Shown here: positions 15,716 to 25,404 of the stretch, one piece after another | Numbering within the stretch: the stretch's first letter is position 1 | Layout: each line of letters begins with the position of its first letter | Assembly: GCA_948852945.1 (NCBI GenBank) | Contig: CAQPBJ010000005.1 | Span: 1 to 64,000, forward strand | Source: an uncultured Clostridia bacterium | Lineage (GTDB): Bacteria > Bacillota > Clostridia > TANB77 > CAG-508 | DNA length: 64,000 bases | Reading direction: 5' to 3' | The notes under the pieces: model-generated | What the model saw: the letters and a program-made list of their open reading frames with translations, nothing else | Database searches by the model: none | What the model was told of the DNA's origin: nothing | Position numbers and translations under genes: made by a program

Positions 15716-17779
15716 TTATTTTTTAAAAGTTCCTTCTAGTGTTACATTATGACCACAATATGGGCTTTCATATCCGTCAAATTCTTCATCTATTGAAATT
15801 GTTTCTCCATCTGCTACTGTAAAAATTACATTGTAGTCAAAGTATCCTCCATTAGCTTTTCTTTCTGTGTATGCAAATATTGCATTAGGATCAGTTGCTT
15901 TGGCTGTTCCACTTAGCATTCCGATGTTTGGGTATCCAGCTTGAGTCATATATGTGCATTCTATTTCAAAATCAAATTGTCCTGCTTTTGAATTTTTTAT
16001 TGTTAAAGTTCCATTTTCTCCTCTTTTATAAGTTCCTTCTGGAACTACTATAGATGAATTTACAAAGTTTATATTTGAAACTTTACCTGTGCTTGTTGAA
16101 GCACTTGGTGATACTTGAGGTGATGGAGATGGACTTGTTGATGTATTTGGAGCTGGTGTGTAGTTTTCCATATAATGACTCATTGTTATATATTTATGTT
16201 TAAATTCTTGTGTCTCATAATTTTTGCTAATATTTATTGTTAATAATTGTGTACAGCTCCATTGTCCTCCTGCGTGTGTATATTTTCCTAATATACATAG
16301 TTCATTTTTATCATTTACAAATAAGTGTAGTTCTTCAATATATTTTTGGATTTCATTTTCCCATTCTGTAACATATTGTTGTCCGTACATGGTATTCCAC
16401 ATTTCTCCTAAAGCTGTTTGTTCTTTTGATATCATTTTGTTGTATTCTTCTTTTACACTTTTTGTAGCCTTTGATGTTATCTCATCTTTTTTGAAATCAT
16501 ATGTTTTTATTAGTTCTTCTGCTGTGATTTGTTTTGAGGTTTTTAAATCTATATTATAAGTTGATGCCCATGTGCTTTCGTTTCCAGCTTCCCATACTAG
16601 TAATGACAATATATTTTTATTTATTGAATATGAATAAGATATTTCTTCTGCTTCCAGGTGTGAACTATAAAAATCATTATCACTTGTTGATTTGAAACCG
16701 TATTTTTCTTCAATTTCGCTGTTAATTTTTGTTATTTCGTCTGATTTTATATTTATACATGGATATTCGAAAATATTGCTTCCAGCTGTCTTTTTTCTAA
16801 CTGTATATACAAGTTCTTTGCTTGAATCTATTTTTTCAATATTCTTAATTGATTTTGCTAATTCTACTTTTTCTTCTACGTCTTCTGTAATTAATTTTTC
16901 TGTTTCTATATATTCTTTTTTAGTTTCTTCTAGTTTTTCTTTTCTTTCACTTTTTGAAAGTTCTTTGCTAAAATCTGTCCATTTTATATTTTCAGTCTCA
17001 ACAATTACTAAATCGTTTTTATAGCTTAAATCTAATTTTTCTTTTTCATATTTCTTAGTTTCTATGTTTAAATCATATACTTCTGGTGTTTCTGTAGTTT
17101 CTTTTGCTACTGCATACCATACATATTTATCTTTTTTTAAATCATAAACTAATCTTAAGTTAAACTCGTCATTCATTGAGATTTTTATTGTATCTACTTT
17201 GTTTTTATCGTTTATTTTATATACGTTTGCTACTGTTTCTTTTGCGCTATTTGTTCCTTTGATTACTAGTTCAGGGACTTTGTCTTGGTCTAAATCGATA
17301 AGGCTTATTTTCATATTTTCTAAATCTTCTAATTTTTTATCGTCATTTAGTACTTCTAGGTATACGTCGCCCCATTCTAATACTTTTTCTTCTTCTGAAG
17401 TTTCTTCTTTATTTGTTATGTAATACCAGGTTCCTGCACCTACTCCAGTTAGTAGTACTATGATTATTGCTATTATAATAAATATTTTCTTTTTGCTTTT
17501 TTGCTTTTCTGTTTTCTTTTCTTCTTTTTCTTTTGGTTGTTCTTCCAATTTTACTTCTTCTTTTACTTCTGTTTTTGCTTCTACTACTTCATTTTTAGGT
17601 TCTTTTTTTGTTTTCTTTTCTTTTTTATTTACTTTTTTCTCTTCTACTTGTTCCTGTTCTTGTTTTTCTGTTTCTTTTTTCTCTTCTAGTTCTTTTTTTG
17701 CTTCTTCAATATTAGCACCACATTTTGTACAAAATTTTACTTTGTCTCCTATTTCTTCGTTACATTTTGGACATTTCAT
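15716..17779 (-). CDS. Zinc-ribbon membrane protein with DUF3298-like ectodomain
   Basis: A 687-residue protein. It has an N-terminal zinc ribbon (CPKCNEEIGDKVKFCTKC, residues 3-20), a Lys/Glu-rich low-complexity linker to about 98, one membrane helix (about 100-122), and a large extracellular part with a DUF3298-like segment around 370-560. A Ser/Pro/Thr stretch follows (about 555-580), then a C-terminal beta domain. I start at ATG 17779, since GGGAGG lies just upstream and inside the longer frame. It follows argS by 23 bp on the same strand. Function unknown, probably envelope sensing. Confidence 0.75.
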   Translation of the reverse strand: MKCPKCNEEIGDKVKFCTKCGANIEEAKKELEEKKETEKQEQEQVEEKKVNKKEKKTKKEPKNEVVEAKTEVKEEVKLEEQPKEKEEKKTEKQKSKKKIFIIIAIIIVLLTGVGAGTWYYITNKEETSEEEKVLEWGDVYLEVLNDDKKLEDLENMKISLIDLDQDKVPELVIKGTNSAKETVANVYKINDKNKVDTIKISMNDEFNLRLVYDLKKDKYVWYAVAKETTETPEVYDLNIETKKYEKEKLDLSYKNDLVIVETENIKWTDFSKELSKSERKEKLEETKKEYIETEKLITEDVEEKVELAKSIKNIEKIDSSKELVYTVRKKTAGSNIFEYPCINIKSDEITKINSEIEEKYGFKSTSDNDFYSSHLEAEEISYSYSINKNILSLLVWEAGNESTWASTYNIDLKTSKQITAEELIKTYDFKKDEITSKATKSVKEEYNKMISKEQTALGEMWNTMYGQQYVTEWENEIQKYIEELHLFVNDKNELCILGKYTHAGGQWSCTQLLTINISKNYETQEFKHKYITMSHYMENYTPAPNTSTSPSPSPQVSPSASTSTGKVSNINFVNSSIVVPEGTYKRGENGTLTIKNSKAGQFDFEIECTYMTQAGYPNIGMLSGTAKATDPNAIFAYTERKANGGYFDYNVIFTVADGETISIDEEFDGYESPYCGHNVTLEGTFKK

Positions 17780-17802
17780 ATTTTTTCCTCCCATATTTCA
17801 TT

Positions 17803-19509
17803 TTACATCTTATCTGGCATTTGTATTCCTAATAGTGCTGCTCCTGTTTTTAATACTGTTCCTACTGCATATGTTAGAAAAACTCTTGCGTTTTGAACAT
17901 CTTTATCTTCTACTAATACTTTATTATTATTATAGAAATTGCTATAATTTTGTGATAATTCAATTAAGTATCTAGCAAGTATTGCTGGTTCGTTTTTATC
18001 AACTGTTACTTCTAAAGTTTCTTTAAATGCGTATAGTGATTTTAAAACTTTTATTGAACTTTCGTCTGTTAAAAGTTCATATTTTATTTCTTCTGCTTTT
18101 GGCATTTCTGCGATTTTTTCTAAAACGCTTTTTGTACGTACATATGTATATTGTATATATGGTCCTGTTTCTCCTTGAAAATTTAGAGCTGTGTTCCAAT
18201 CGAATATTTGGTCTTTTGTATTTGTTGTTGATAGTGTATTAAATGCGATTGCAGCTATCCCAACTTTTTTTGCAACTTCGTCTTTGTTTTCTAGGTTAGG
18301 ATTTTTTTCTAGTACTATTTCTTTTGCTTTTTCTATTGTCTCATTTAATAAATCTTCTATTTTTACAACATTTCCTAAACGCGTAGACATTTTTCCTGTA
18401 GGTAATTGTACCATTCCATATGAAACGTGTTTTAAACCTTTAGCATATTTTTCATCTACTAAATATTTTGCAACAGCAAATATTTGCTTGAAGTGTAGAT
18501 TTTGTTCGTATGCAACTATATATAAACATTTATCAAAATCATATGTTCTAGCTCTGTATAAAATTGCTGCTAAATCTCTTGTTGCGTATATTGATGATCC
18601 ATCTGCTTTTTGAACTATGCATGGTGTTTCTATTCCGTCTTCAGTTAGGTCTACTATCATTGCACCTTCTGATTCTTTTAATTTTCCTTTAGCATCTAAT
18701 ATTGATACTACTTCATCCATTTTGTCTGAATAAAATGCTTCTCCGTTTAAAGAATCAAATTTAACGTCTAATAAATTATATATTTTATCAAATTCTTGCA
18801 AGCTGATGTTTTTAAAATTTTCCCATAGATTTCTACAGTACTCATCATTTTCTTCTAATAGTTTGAAGTTTTCTCTGCATCTTTCTAAAACTTTTTCGTC
18901 TTCTTTGCATAGATTATTTATTCTTACATACATGTCCATCATTTTGTTTATAGGGTCTTCTGTCAAATCATATTCTTTTCCCCACATTTTGTAGGCTTCT
19001 ATCATTTTACCAAATTGTGTTCCATAGTCTCCTAAGTGGTTTATTCCTGTTGTGTTATATCCTAAATATTTATAAATTCTATATAGGCTATTTCCTATTA
19101 ATGTTGTACGTAAATGTCCTATGTGGAAAGGTTTGGCTATGTTTGGTGATGAATATTCTACTATGATATTTTTTCCGTTTCCTTCATCGCTTTTTCCGTA
19201 TTCTTCTTTTTGATTTTCTATTTCTTTTAATACTTCTTCTACTAGTTTTTCGTTATTTATATAGAAATTCAAATATCCTGAATTTTCTTCTATTTTTTCT
19301 ATGTACTCGTCTGTGTCAATTTTATCTTTGATTTCTCCAGCTATCATTACTGGTGATTTTTTTAATGTTTTTGCTAGTTTAAAACATGGAAATGCAAAGT
19401 CTCCCATATCGCTTTGTGGCGGGATTTCTATATAACTTTCTAATTCTGTTTTGCTTATTTGCACTGCCCATGATATTTTTTCTGCTATTAATTTTGTATA
19501 ATTAACCAT
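17803..19509 (-). CDS. argS: Arginyl-tRNA synthetase
   Basis: A 568-residue class I synthetase with an N-terminal Add-1 domain, the HIGH motif as FHIGHLR (about 131-137), a KMSTRLGN loop in the KMSKS position (about 374) and the helical DALR anticodon-binding domain at the C-terminus. It charges all tRNA-Arg species. It is intact with no in-frame CGG, so its own synthesis does not depend on the unusual codon. Any special tRNA reading CGG would be relevant to this enzyme's specificity. Confidence 0.97.
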   Translation of the reverse strand: MVNYTKLIAEKISWAVQISKTELESYIEIPPQSDMGDFAFPCFKLAKTLKKSPVMIAGEIKDKIDTDEYIEKIEENSGYLNFYINNEKLVEEVLKEIENQKEEYGKSDEGNGKNIIVEYSSPNIAKPFHIGHLRTTLIGNSLYRIYKYLGYNTTGINHLGDYGTQFGKMIEAYKMWGKEYDLTEDPINKMMDMYVRINNLCKEDEKVLERCRENFKLLEENDEYCRNLWENFKNISLQEFDKIYNLLDVKFDSLNGEAFYSDKMDEVVSILDAKGKLKESEGAMIVDLTEDGIETPCIVQKADGSSIYATRDLAAILYRARTYDFDKCLYIVAYEQNLHFKQIFAVAKYLVDEKYAKGLKHVSYGMVQLPTGKMSTRLGNVVKIEDLLNETIEKAKEIVLEKNPNLENKDEVAKKVGIAAIAFNTLSTTNTKDQIFDWNTALNFQGETGPYIQYTYVRTKSVLEKIAEMPKAEEIKYELLTDESSIKVLKSLYAFKETLEVTVDKNEPAILARYLIELSQNYSNFYNNNKVLVEDKDVQNARVFLTYAVGTVLKTGAALLGIQMPDKM

Positions 19510-19534
19510 ATATTATCATTCCTTTTTTGCTAAA

Positions 19535-19575
19535 ATCCAAATAGAGCTTGATTTTTTATCAAGCTCTTCTGTTTA
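19535..19575 (-). terminator. Terminator after pfkA
   Basis: AGAGCTTGAT / ATCAAGCTCT hairpin with T-rich exit on the minus strand, directly after the stop at 19576. Confidence 0.8.
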
Positions 19576-20721
19576 TTATTTATCTCCTAAACAAATTCCA
19601 ATATTTCTTGCTGTTTTAAGTAAGTCGTCATCTTCTGTAACTAGTCTTACATTGCTTGTATCAGTTCCGCCTTGTACAGCTCCTAATTCTTTATTGTCTC
19701 CTACAACTTCTTCTAGTGGAACTGAAGATAATTTTCCGTTTTGAAGAACTGTTAATACTCCAAATTTTCCTTCCATAGCAAGTTCCATTGCTTTTGCTCC
19801 GTATTTTGTTGAAAGTACTCTATCGTATGCAGTTGGTGTTCCACCTCTTTGCATATATCCTAGAACTGTACATCTTGATTCTAATCCTGTTAAGCTTTCT
19901 AACTCTTTTGCAACTTTCGCTCCAATTCCTCCGAATTTTACACTTATTCCTGCTGATGCGTCTAATCCTTCTTCAAGATGTGTTGAGCTTTCTCCGTTTT
20001 TTGCTGCTGCACCTTCTGAAACTACTACTATACTGAAATTTTTACCTCTAGCTTGTCTTCTTTTTATTGCTTCTGCTGCGTATTTTAAATCATATGGTAT
20101 TTCTGGAATTAATGCAATATCTGCTCCTCCAGAAATTGCTGACTCTAGTGCTATCCATCCAGCGTATCTTCCCATAACTTCTAATACCATTATTCTATTA
20201 TGAGTTTCTGCTGTTGTGTGAAGTCTATCTATTGCTTCTGTTGCAACTGATACTGCTGTGTTGTATCCAAATGTTATATCTGTACATGCAACATCATTAT
20301 CTATTGTTTTTGGTACTCCTATTGTATTGATTCCTTTTAAGAATAAGTCTCTTGCTGATTTTTGTGTACTGTCTCCTCCTAATGTGAATACACAGTCAAA
20401 TCCTGCTTCTTTTACATTTTTAACACATTGATCTGATAAGTCTTCATATGTTACTGTTCCATCTTCGTGTTCTACTTTATAGTGGAATACTATTGCATTT
20501 GTTGAAGAACCTATTATTGATCCTCCTTTAGCTATTATTCCTGATGCAATTGGGTTTCCATCTAATCTCACATATTCATTTTTTACTAGTCCTCTATAAC
20601 CATCTAAATACCCATAACACTCTATTTGGTGTTCTTGAGCTGTTCTCATTATTCCTCTTATTACTGCGTTAAATCCTGAAACGTCTCCTCCGTTAGCTAG
20701 TATTGCAACCTTTTTAACCAT
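19576..20721 (-). CDS. pfkA: 6-phosphofructokinase, PPi-type signature residues
   Basis: A 381-residue phosphofructokinase: NGGDVSGFNAVIRG at the N-terminus, LGGDSTQ in the phosphate-donor loop, GVPKTIDNDV with the catalytic Asp, and GRYAGWIAL. Lysine in PKTIDND is typical of pyrophosphate-using enzymes, whereas ATP enzymes have glycine; the second diagnostic site, normally Gly (ATP) or Asp (PPi), is serine (GGDST). Donor specificity is therefore uncertain. It overlaps the membrane-protein gene upstream by 8 bp and has its own terminator. Confidence 0.88.
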   Translation of the reverse strand: MVKKVAILANGGDVSGFNAVIRGIMRTAQEHQIECYGYLDGYRGLVKNEYVRLDGNPIASGIIAKGGSIIGSSTNAIVFHYKVEHEDGTVTYEDLSDQCVKNVKEAGFDCVFTLGGDSTQKSARDLFLKGINTIGVPKTIDNDVACTDITFGYNTAVSVATEAIDRLHTTAETHNRIMVLEVMGRYAGWIALESAISGGADIALIPEIPYDLKYAAEAIKRRQARGKNFSIVVVSEGAAAKNGESSTHLEEGLDASAGISVKFGGIGAKVAKELESLTGLESRCTVLGYMQRGGTPTAYDRVLSTKYGAKAMELAMEGKFGVLTVLQNGKLSSVPLEEVVGDNKELGAVQGGTDTSNVRLVTEDDDLLKTARNIGICLGDK

Positions 20722-21337
20722 TTTTTATTCCTCCTCCAAAAATGTTTATTTTTTCTTCTATTATGTCATCTTTGTCTTCTGTCTTTTTTGTTTTTATATA
20801 TTTATATAGAGTATATGCCACAAATGGTAATTGACCAAATACTCCTATAATTATTAATGATATGAATATTATTGGTATTGGTATCATAATGATAAGAATT
20901 GCTATTCTTATTGTTATTGATAGCCATTTTTTTATGTTTGGTATTACTTTTTTTATTATCCAATCTGAAGCTATAAAATACATCATTATAGCTATCATTG
21001 AACCTAGTAAGCCAACTGTTTCTATTAATATTATTGTTGGTTTATTATATTTTTCATATATTTGACTATATCTGTTTTGTACTTTTTGCATTGTTGATAA
21101 AGCTTTTTCTTTTGTTTCATAATAGTCTGGTATGTCTTGACCATTTTCTTGGCGCTTTTTCATATTTTCGTTGAATTCTTCTTCTGTTGTTCCTTGAATT
21201 GTTTCTACTATTTTATCTATTGTTTCCGCTTCTTTTTTTAATTGAATTTCTACTATTGTTGCTAGTATTGTAGATATTATTAGTAGTACGATAACTATAT
21301 TTAATCTTTTCTTATATTTATTTGATTCTAGCTCCAT
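20714..21337 (-). CDS. Membrane protein, unknown
   Basis: A 207-residue protein with an N-terminal membrane helix (about 12-30), a charged extracytoplasmic loop (30-100), and two or three further helices (about 102-125, 140-185). The C-terminal tail is charged. Family not recognised. It overlaps the pfkA start by 8 bp, which implies translational coupling. Confidence 0.7.
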   Translation of the reverse strand: MELESNKYKKRLNIVIVLLIISTILATIVEIQLKKEAETIDKIVETIQGTTEEEFNENMKKRQENGQDIPDYYETKEKALSTMQKVQNRYSQIYEKYNKPTIILIETVGLLGSMIAIMMYFIASDWIIKKVIPNIKKWLSITIRIAILIIMIPIPIIFISLIIIGVFGQLPFVAYTLYKYIKTKKTEDKDDIIEEKINIFGGGIKNG

Positions 21338-21405
21338 ATCAAGCTCCTTTTTTCTTTGATTTCAACGACTCAATTATATTATATATATTTTCTTTTTGCA
21401 ATATT

Positions 21406-22000
21406 TTATTTGTTTGTTATTGTAATATTTTTGCTTTCAGTGTTAAATTCTTTTTCAATTATGTTTTGGATTTGTGCTACTTGTTCTGGTTTTAATACAT
21501 CGCTTTTTACTATTACACTTATACCGTTGTTGTTTTTAAATATTACTACATCTTCAAATCCTTTTATTTTTATTAAGCTTTCTGCACTATCTATTGATTT
21601 TTTTTCATTAATTAATTCTGCTATTTCGTTTTGAGCTATTGTTTTTTGGTCACTACTTATATTGCTATTAGCTAAAATTTTCTCATATGTTTCTATATTT
21701 TCTGAATAAGTATTATTTCTTTTCATTTTGCTTTCTAAAAAGAATTCTTCTTGTGTTTCTTCTTTTGATTCTTCTGGTTCTTCTAAATCTTCTTGTTCTT
21801 CTTCATTGTTTTCAGTGCTATTACTACTTACTAGTGTGGCTTCTCCTAATCCGTGAGTCTGGATAGTTTTCTACATCGGCTATACGTGCATAATCTTTTT
21901 TTACAATTGGATTATAGCTTAAAAATCCAACTGCTAAAAAAAATATCGCTAGTATTCCAAGTAGAACTTCTTTCTTTTTGATTATAGCAATTTTTTTCAT
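21406..22000 (-). CDS. spoIIIAH: SpoIIIAH with +1 frameshift at CGG
   Basis: Last gene of the spoIIIA operon. The zero frame from ATG 22000 encodes the cytoplasmic start and membrane helix (KKEVLLGILAIFFLAVGFLSYNP), then meets CGG at 21853-21851 (codon 50) and soon stops. Skipping one base continues as GLGEATLVSSNS and into the acidic linker and the C-terminal ring-forming domain (ending ESKNITITNK), total length 3n+1, 197 residues. SpoIIIAH forms the mother-cell half of the feeding-tube channel with SpoIIQ during sporulation. Without the frameshift only the anchor would be made. Confidence 0.88.
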
Positions 22001-22022
22001 TTTCTCATTTTCCTTTCTTTTT

Positions 22023-22596
22023 TTATTTCATTTCTAATATTTGTATCTTATGTGTTGCTAAACCTGTTGTAGCTGATACAGCTTGAACAATACTATCTTT
22101 AGTTCCGCACACTTATGTTTCCTTTTACAGAAATAATTGCTCCTTCTGCTTTAGGATATACGACTCTTTCTGTTATTGGTTGCTGATTTGCATCTGATAT
22201 TACTTCTTTGTTTGTATCTATACTTTCTGTCAGTCTTTCTCCTCCTTCTGTATCTTTTTCAGAAGTTGTACTTTGTGATGAACTTTCGTTATATATTGGT
22301 ACATACTTTTCAGTTTCACTATATGTAATTAATACTTGTACGTCTTCTATTCCTTTTATTTTTTTAAGAATATCCTCTAAGTCTGTTTCTAAATCTCTTT
22401 CTTTTTCTTTTTTTGCTATTGTTTTTTGTGTTATTGTATCTTTTTCTATGATTTCGTTTTTATCTTTTGAAAAAATATTATTTATAAATATTACAGTTAT
22501 CATTAAAAGAATGAGTGCAAATACTAAATTTTCTATTTTTTTCTTGTTCGGCTTTGATTCTTTTTTAACCAATGCTGTTATTTTTTCTTTAATCAT
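22023..22596 (-). CDS. spoIIIAG: SpoIIIAG with +1 frameshift at CGG
   Basis: Membrane-anchored ring component of the SpoIIIA-SpoIIQ channel. The start is taken as ATG 22596, overlapping spoIIIAF by 8 bp. It has one N-terminal helix, then the ring-building domain (DVQVLITYSE...). Near the C-terminus the zero frame reads ISV-CGG-AAC-TAA (CGG at 22107-22105). Skipping the C gives GTKDSIVQAVSATTGLATHKI, exactly the conserved C-terminal helix of this family, and ends at 22023. Without the shift the last 27 residues, including that helix, would be lost. Confidence 0.88.
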
Positions 22597-23140
22597 TTGA
22601 ATTCTCACTTTCTATAATAATTTTAGATTCATCTATTTCGTAATTATCACTTATTTTGCTTGCTATTTCTTTTATTTCTTCGTCTGTTATTTTTTCTTGT
22701 TTTTTTACTTTTATTTTTTCTTTTTCTTGATTCTGTTTTTCAATTTTTAATTTTAGTTTATTAATTTCTATTTCTTGATTTTTATATGTTACATCTTGTT
22801 CTATTTTTTCTAGTTCATAACCGTTTTTGCTTAAAAATTCATTTATGTTTTCTTCAAATTTTATCTTAAACTTTTTTTCAATTTGTTCATCGTAATTTAT
22901 ATTATTTTGTATGTTCGTGTTATCTTCTATATATGGATTTGCAACTACTTCTTTAAATTTAATATTGTTTATTTTTTCTCCTACTATTGGATTTATAATG
23001 GTATATACTAAAAATATTCCTAAAACTACTTTTATATATTTCTTATAGTTATTTCCGTTTGGTAATATAATTTCTATTATAATAATTATTATTAATGCAA
23101 TTATTAGTTGCTCTGCCCATGATACTAAGAATTCTATCAT
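22589..23140 (-). CDS. spoIIIAF: SpoIIIAF
   Basis: A 183-residue sporulation protein with two N-terminal membrane helices (about 7-26 and 32-52; WAEQLIIALIIIIIIEIILP) and a charged C-terminal domain (about 75-183) that is helical and ring-building-like. It has AAGGAG upstream of the start. It is in frame with no CGG, between spoIIIAG and spoIIIAE in the canonical operon order. Confidence 0.92.
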   Translation of the reverse strand: MIEFLVSWAEQLIIALIIIIIIEIILPNGNNYKKYIKVVLGIFLVYTIINPIVGEKINNIKFKEVVANPYIEDNTNIQNNINYDEQIEKKFKIKFEENINEFLSKNGYELEKIEQDVTYKNQEIEINKLKLKIEKQNQEKEKIKVKKQEKITDEEIKEIASKISDNYEIDESKIIIESENSND

Positions 23141-23159
23141 TTGTTTTCTCCTTTTTACT

Positions 23160-24278
23160 TTATATTCCTATTTTCATTGTTATTGTAAATCCTATTATCA
23201 ACATCATTGATACACTGGCGATTGATGCCAATAATACTTTACAGGAATCTCCCATTTGTTCTAATACATAAACTATTTTCTTATCAGCTATAATCTCTGC
23301 TATTCCGCTTATTAAATATATAAATATTGTTACTATACCTATTTTTATTATTGGTGTTATTCCTATTATGAAAACTGCTATTATTCCTAATGCTCCTACT
23401 GCGTTTTTTATTACGTTTGCACATCCTAATACTGATTCTACGGTGTCTCCTAATATTTTCCCTACAATTGGTATTGCTGTAGATACTACGGTTTTGCCTG
23501 TTTTGGCTGTTAAATTATCTACTCCTTGTCCTAAATTTGCTTCCATTGTTAATATGCATGTAAATATTGTTAAAAAAATACATAGAATCCAAATTGATAT
23601 TGATTTCATATATTTTGAAAGTTTATTCATATGTACTTCATCAGATATGTTCGATATAATTCCAATAACTGTTGCTATTACTAATATTGGTATTAAGAAT
23701 TGATTTATAAATGTTGTTATGATGTTTGTTGAAACTAATATAATTGCTTGTGATGATGTTGCGGTTGTTATATTTCCAGATGCTAAGTTTATGCTCATAT
23801 ATAATGGTATTAGCATATATACAAAGCTTGATATTTGTTCTAGTGTTTGTTTTACTTGAGTTATTATTTGTGCATATACTTTGGTTAGTATCGTTATTAA
23901 TATTATTAATTGAACAAAGTATCCAATTTTTCCTGTCTGCTCATTTCCTAAATTTTCACATATATTTTTTAATATTGAGTGGATTATTATAATAATTAAA
24001 ATTGATATTATTATTTTTAGTGAGTTAGCTAATTCTTTTCCTAATATTTTTCCAATTGCTTTTATAATTATATTTTTCGGTACATTTCCAGATACTGCAC
24101 CTTCGAATATTTCGTTTAAATCTATTTCCATATTATTGGAGTTTTCTATTTTTGAAATAACTTGTCCTATTTCTTCTTCGTTTATTTGTTCTTTTACTTC
24201 TTCTGTATTTAGGCATATGTTTTGTGTATGTATCGATATTAAAATAAGAAATATTATTAATAGTAATTTTTTTTTCAT
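23160..24278 (-). CDS. spoIIIAE: SpoIIIAE
   Basis: A 372-residue polytopic membrane protein of the sporulation channel, with a signal-like N-terminus (KKKLLLIIFLILISIHT), a short extracytoplasmic region, and about seven to eight membrane helices. The longer frame begins at GTG 24293, overlapping spoIIIAD, but ATG 24278 follows a GA-rich GAGAGAAAG and looks more likely. It is thought to form the permease-like core of the SpoIIIA complex. Intact, with no in-frame CGG. Confidence 0.92.
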   Translation of the reverse strand: MKKKLLLIIFLILISIHTQNICLNTEEVKEQINEEEIGQVISKIENSNNMEIDLNEIFEGAVSGNVPKNIIIKAIGKILGKELANSLKIIISILIIIIIHSILKNICENLGNEQTGKIGYFVQLIILITILTKVYAQIITQVKQTLEQISSFVYMLIPLYMSINLASGNITTATSSQAIILVSTNIITTFINQFLIPILVIATVIGIISNISDEVHMNKLSKYMKSISIWILCIFLTIFTCILTMEANLGQGVDNLTAKTGKTVVSTAIPIVGKILGDTVESVLGCANVIKNAVGALGIIAVFIIGITPIIKIGIVTIFIYLISGIAEIIADKKIVYVLEQMGDSCKVLLASIASVSMMLIIGFTITMKIGI

Positions 24279-24289
24279 CTTTCTCTCTT

Positions 24290-24674
24290 TCACAGTAAAT
24301 CTAAAAGGACTTCTAATAATGATGTTATTATTGGTATAGACATGCTTAATATGATTATTTTTCCTCCTAAATCTATTTTACTTGCAATCGATGTTTCTCC
24401 ACTATCTTTGCATATAGATACTGCAAATTCTGTTAGTATTGATATTCCTGTGATTTTTAGTAATATTCCAATAAAATTTTTATTTATATCTATTTTTTGT
24501 GCTAGTTTGTTTATCAGATAGATAAATTCTTTTAGCTTGTCTGCTGCTATAAAAAATATTATTATTCCTACTACTATTGATACATATATTTTAAATTCTG
24601 GTTTGTGTTCTTTTAGTAGAGTAGCTATCATTACTCCAGTGAAGCCTACTCCGTATTATTTGCATTATTTCCAT
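24290..24674 (-). CDS. spoIIIAD: SpoIIIAD with +1 frameshift at CGG
   Basis: A small polytopic membrane protein. ATG 24674 gives MEIMQII, then an in-frame CGG (24653-24651, codon 8); skipping one base continues as GVGFTGVMIATLLKEHKPEF, matching the family start (MxIxQIVGxG...LKExxPE). The frame is then open to 24290: 127 residues, total 3n+1. A start at the later ATG 24631 would remove the first membrane helix. It follows spoIIIAC by 10 bp. Confidence 0.88.
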
Positions 24675-24684
24675 TTTACTTTTT

Positions 24685-24885
24685 TTACAAGTTAAATAGA
24701 GTTCTTACTGTTGTAAATAGTTCACTTATTTCATTTATTACTATTGACAGTACTATAACTATTCCAGCAAGTGTTGTCATCATGGCTTGGTCTTCTCTTC
24801 CTGCTCTTACTAATACTTGGTTTAATACAGCAACTAGTATTCCTATTGCTGCTATTTTGAATAATAAGTTTATATCCATTTTCAC
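24685..24885 (-). CDS. spoIIIAC: SpoIIIAC
   Basis: A 66-residue protein with two membrane helices (about 5-25 and 35-55), typical length for the family. It resembles the N-terminal half of SpoIIIAD, with which it is thought to form the membrane pore of the channel. Good AAGG-type ribosome site. Intact. Confidence 0.93.
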   Translation of the reverse strand: MKMDINLLFKIAAIGILVAVLNQVLVRAGREDQAMMTTLAGIVIVLSIVINEISELFTTVRTLFNL

Positions 24886-24897
24886 TTGTACCTTTCT

Positions 24898-25404
24898 TTA
24901 ATAAATAATAATGACTAATCCTATTCCTAAAATTAGTCCTAATTTTTTATATATTGTTTCGTTTTTTTCTCTTTCTTTTTGTGCCTTTTCTATTTGTATT
25001 TCTAATAGATTGCTAACATATTTAATTTGATTTATTTGTCCTTCTTTATTAATTTTTCCTAATAATCTTCCAAACTCTTCTAGAGTTTCTTTATCTTCTT
25101 TTGTTAATGAACTGTCTAATTTTTTTATTGAGTCTTTCCATGCTTTTTCTGTTCCTTCTTGTTTTATTTTTTTAGCTACCTGACTAAATAATTGGGATAT
25201 GTTTGAGTTAGAAAGCTCTGATATTTCTAAAAATATATTTTCTAATGGATCATATGTATATTTGATTTTATTTTCTATTATTTGAAAATCGTTTTTTATT
25301 TCTTCTAATTCATCTAGCCTATAAATATATTTTTTTGATATTAATATTCCTATTCTGCAGGAACAGAATACTATACTTATACCTAGTAACATTTTTATTA
25401 TCAT
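24898..25404 (-). CDS. spoIIIAB: SpoIIIAB
   Basis: A 168-residue protein with an N-terminal membrane helix, a cytoplasmic helical region (RLDELEEIKNDFQIIENKI...) and a C-terminal helix. The family resembles GspF-type inner-membrane platform proteins, and with SpoIIIAA suggests a secretion-like motor. ATG overlaps the spoIIIAA stop codon by 4 bp (ATGA), showing tight coupling. Confidence 0.92.
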   Translation of the reverse strand: MIIKMLLGISIVFCSCRIGILISKKYIYRLDELEEIKNDFQIIENKIKYTYDPLENIFLEISELSNSNISQLFSQVAKKIKQEGTEKAWKDSIKKLDSSLTKEDKETLEEFGRLLGKINKEGQINQIKYVSNLLEIQIEKAQKEREKNETIYKKLGLILGIGLVIIIY

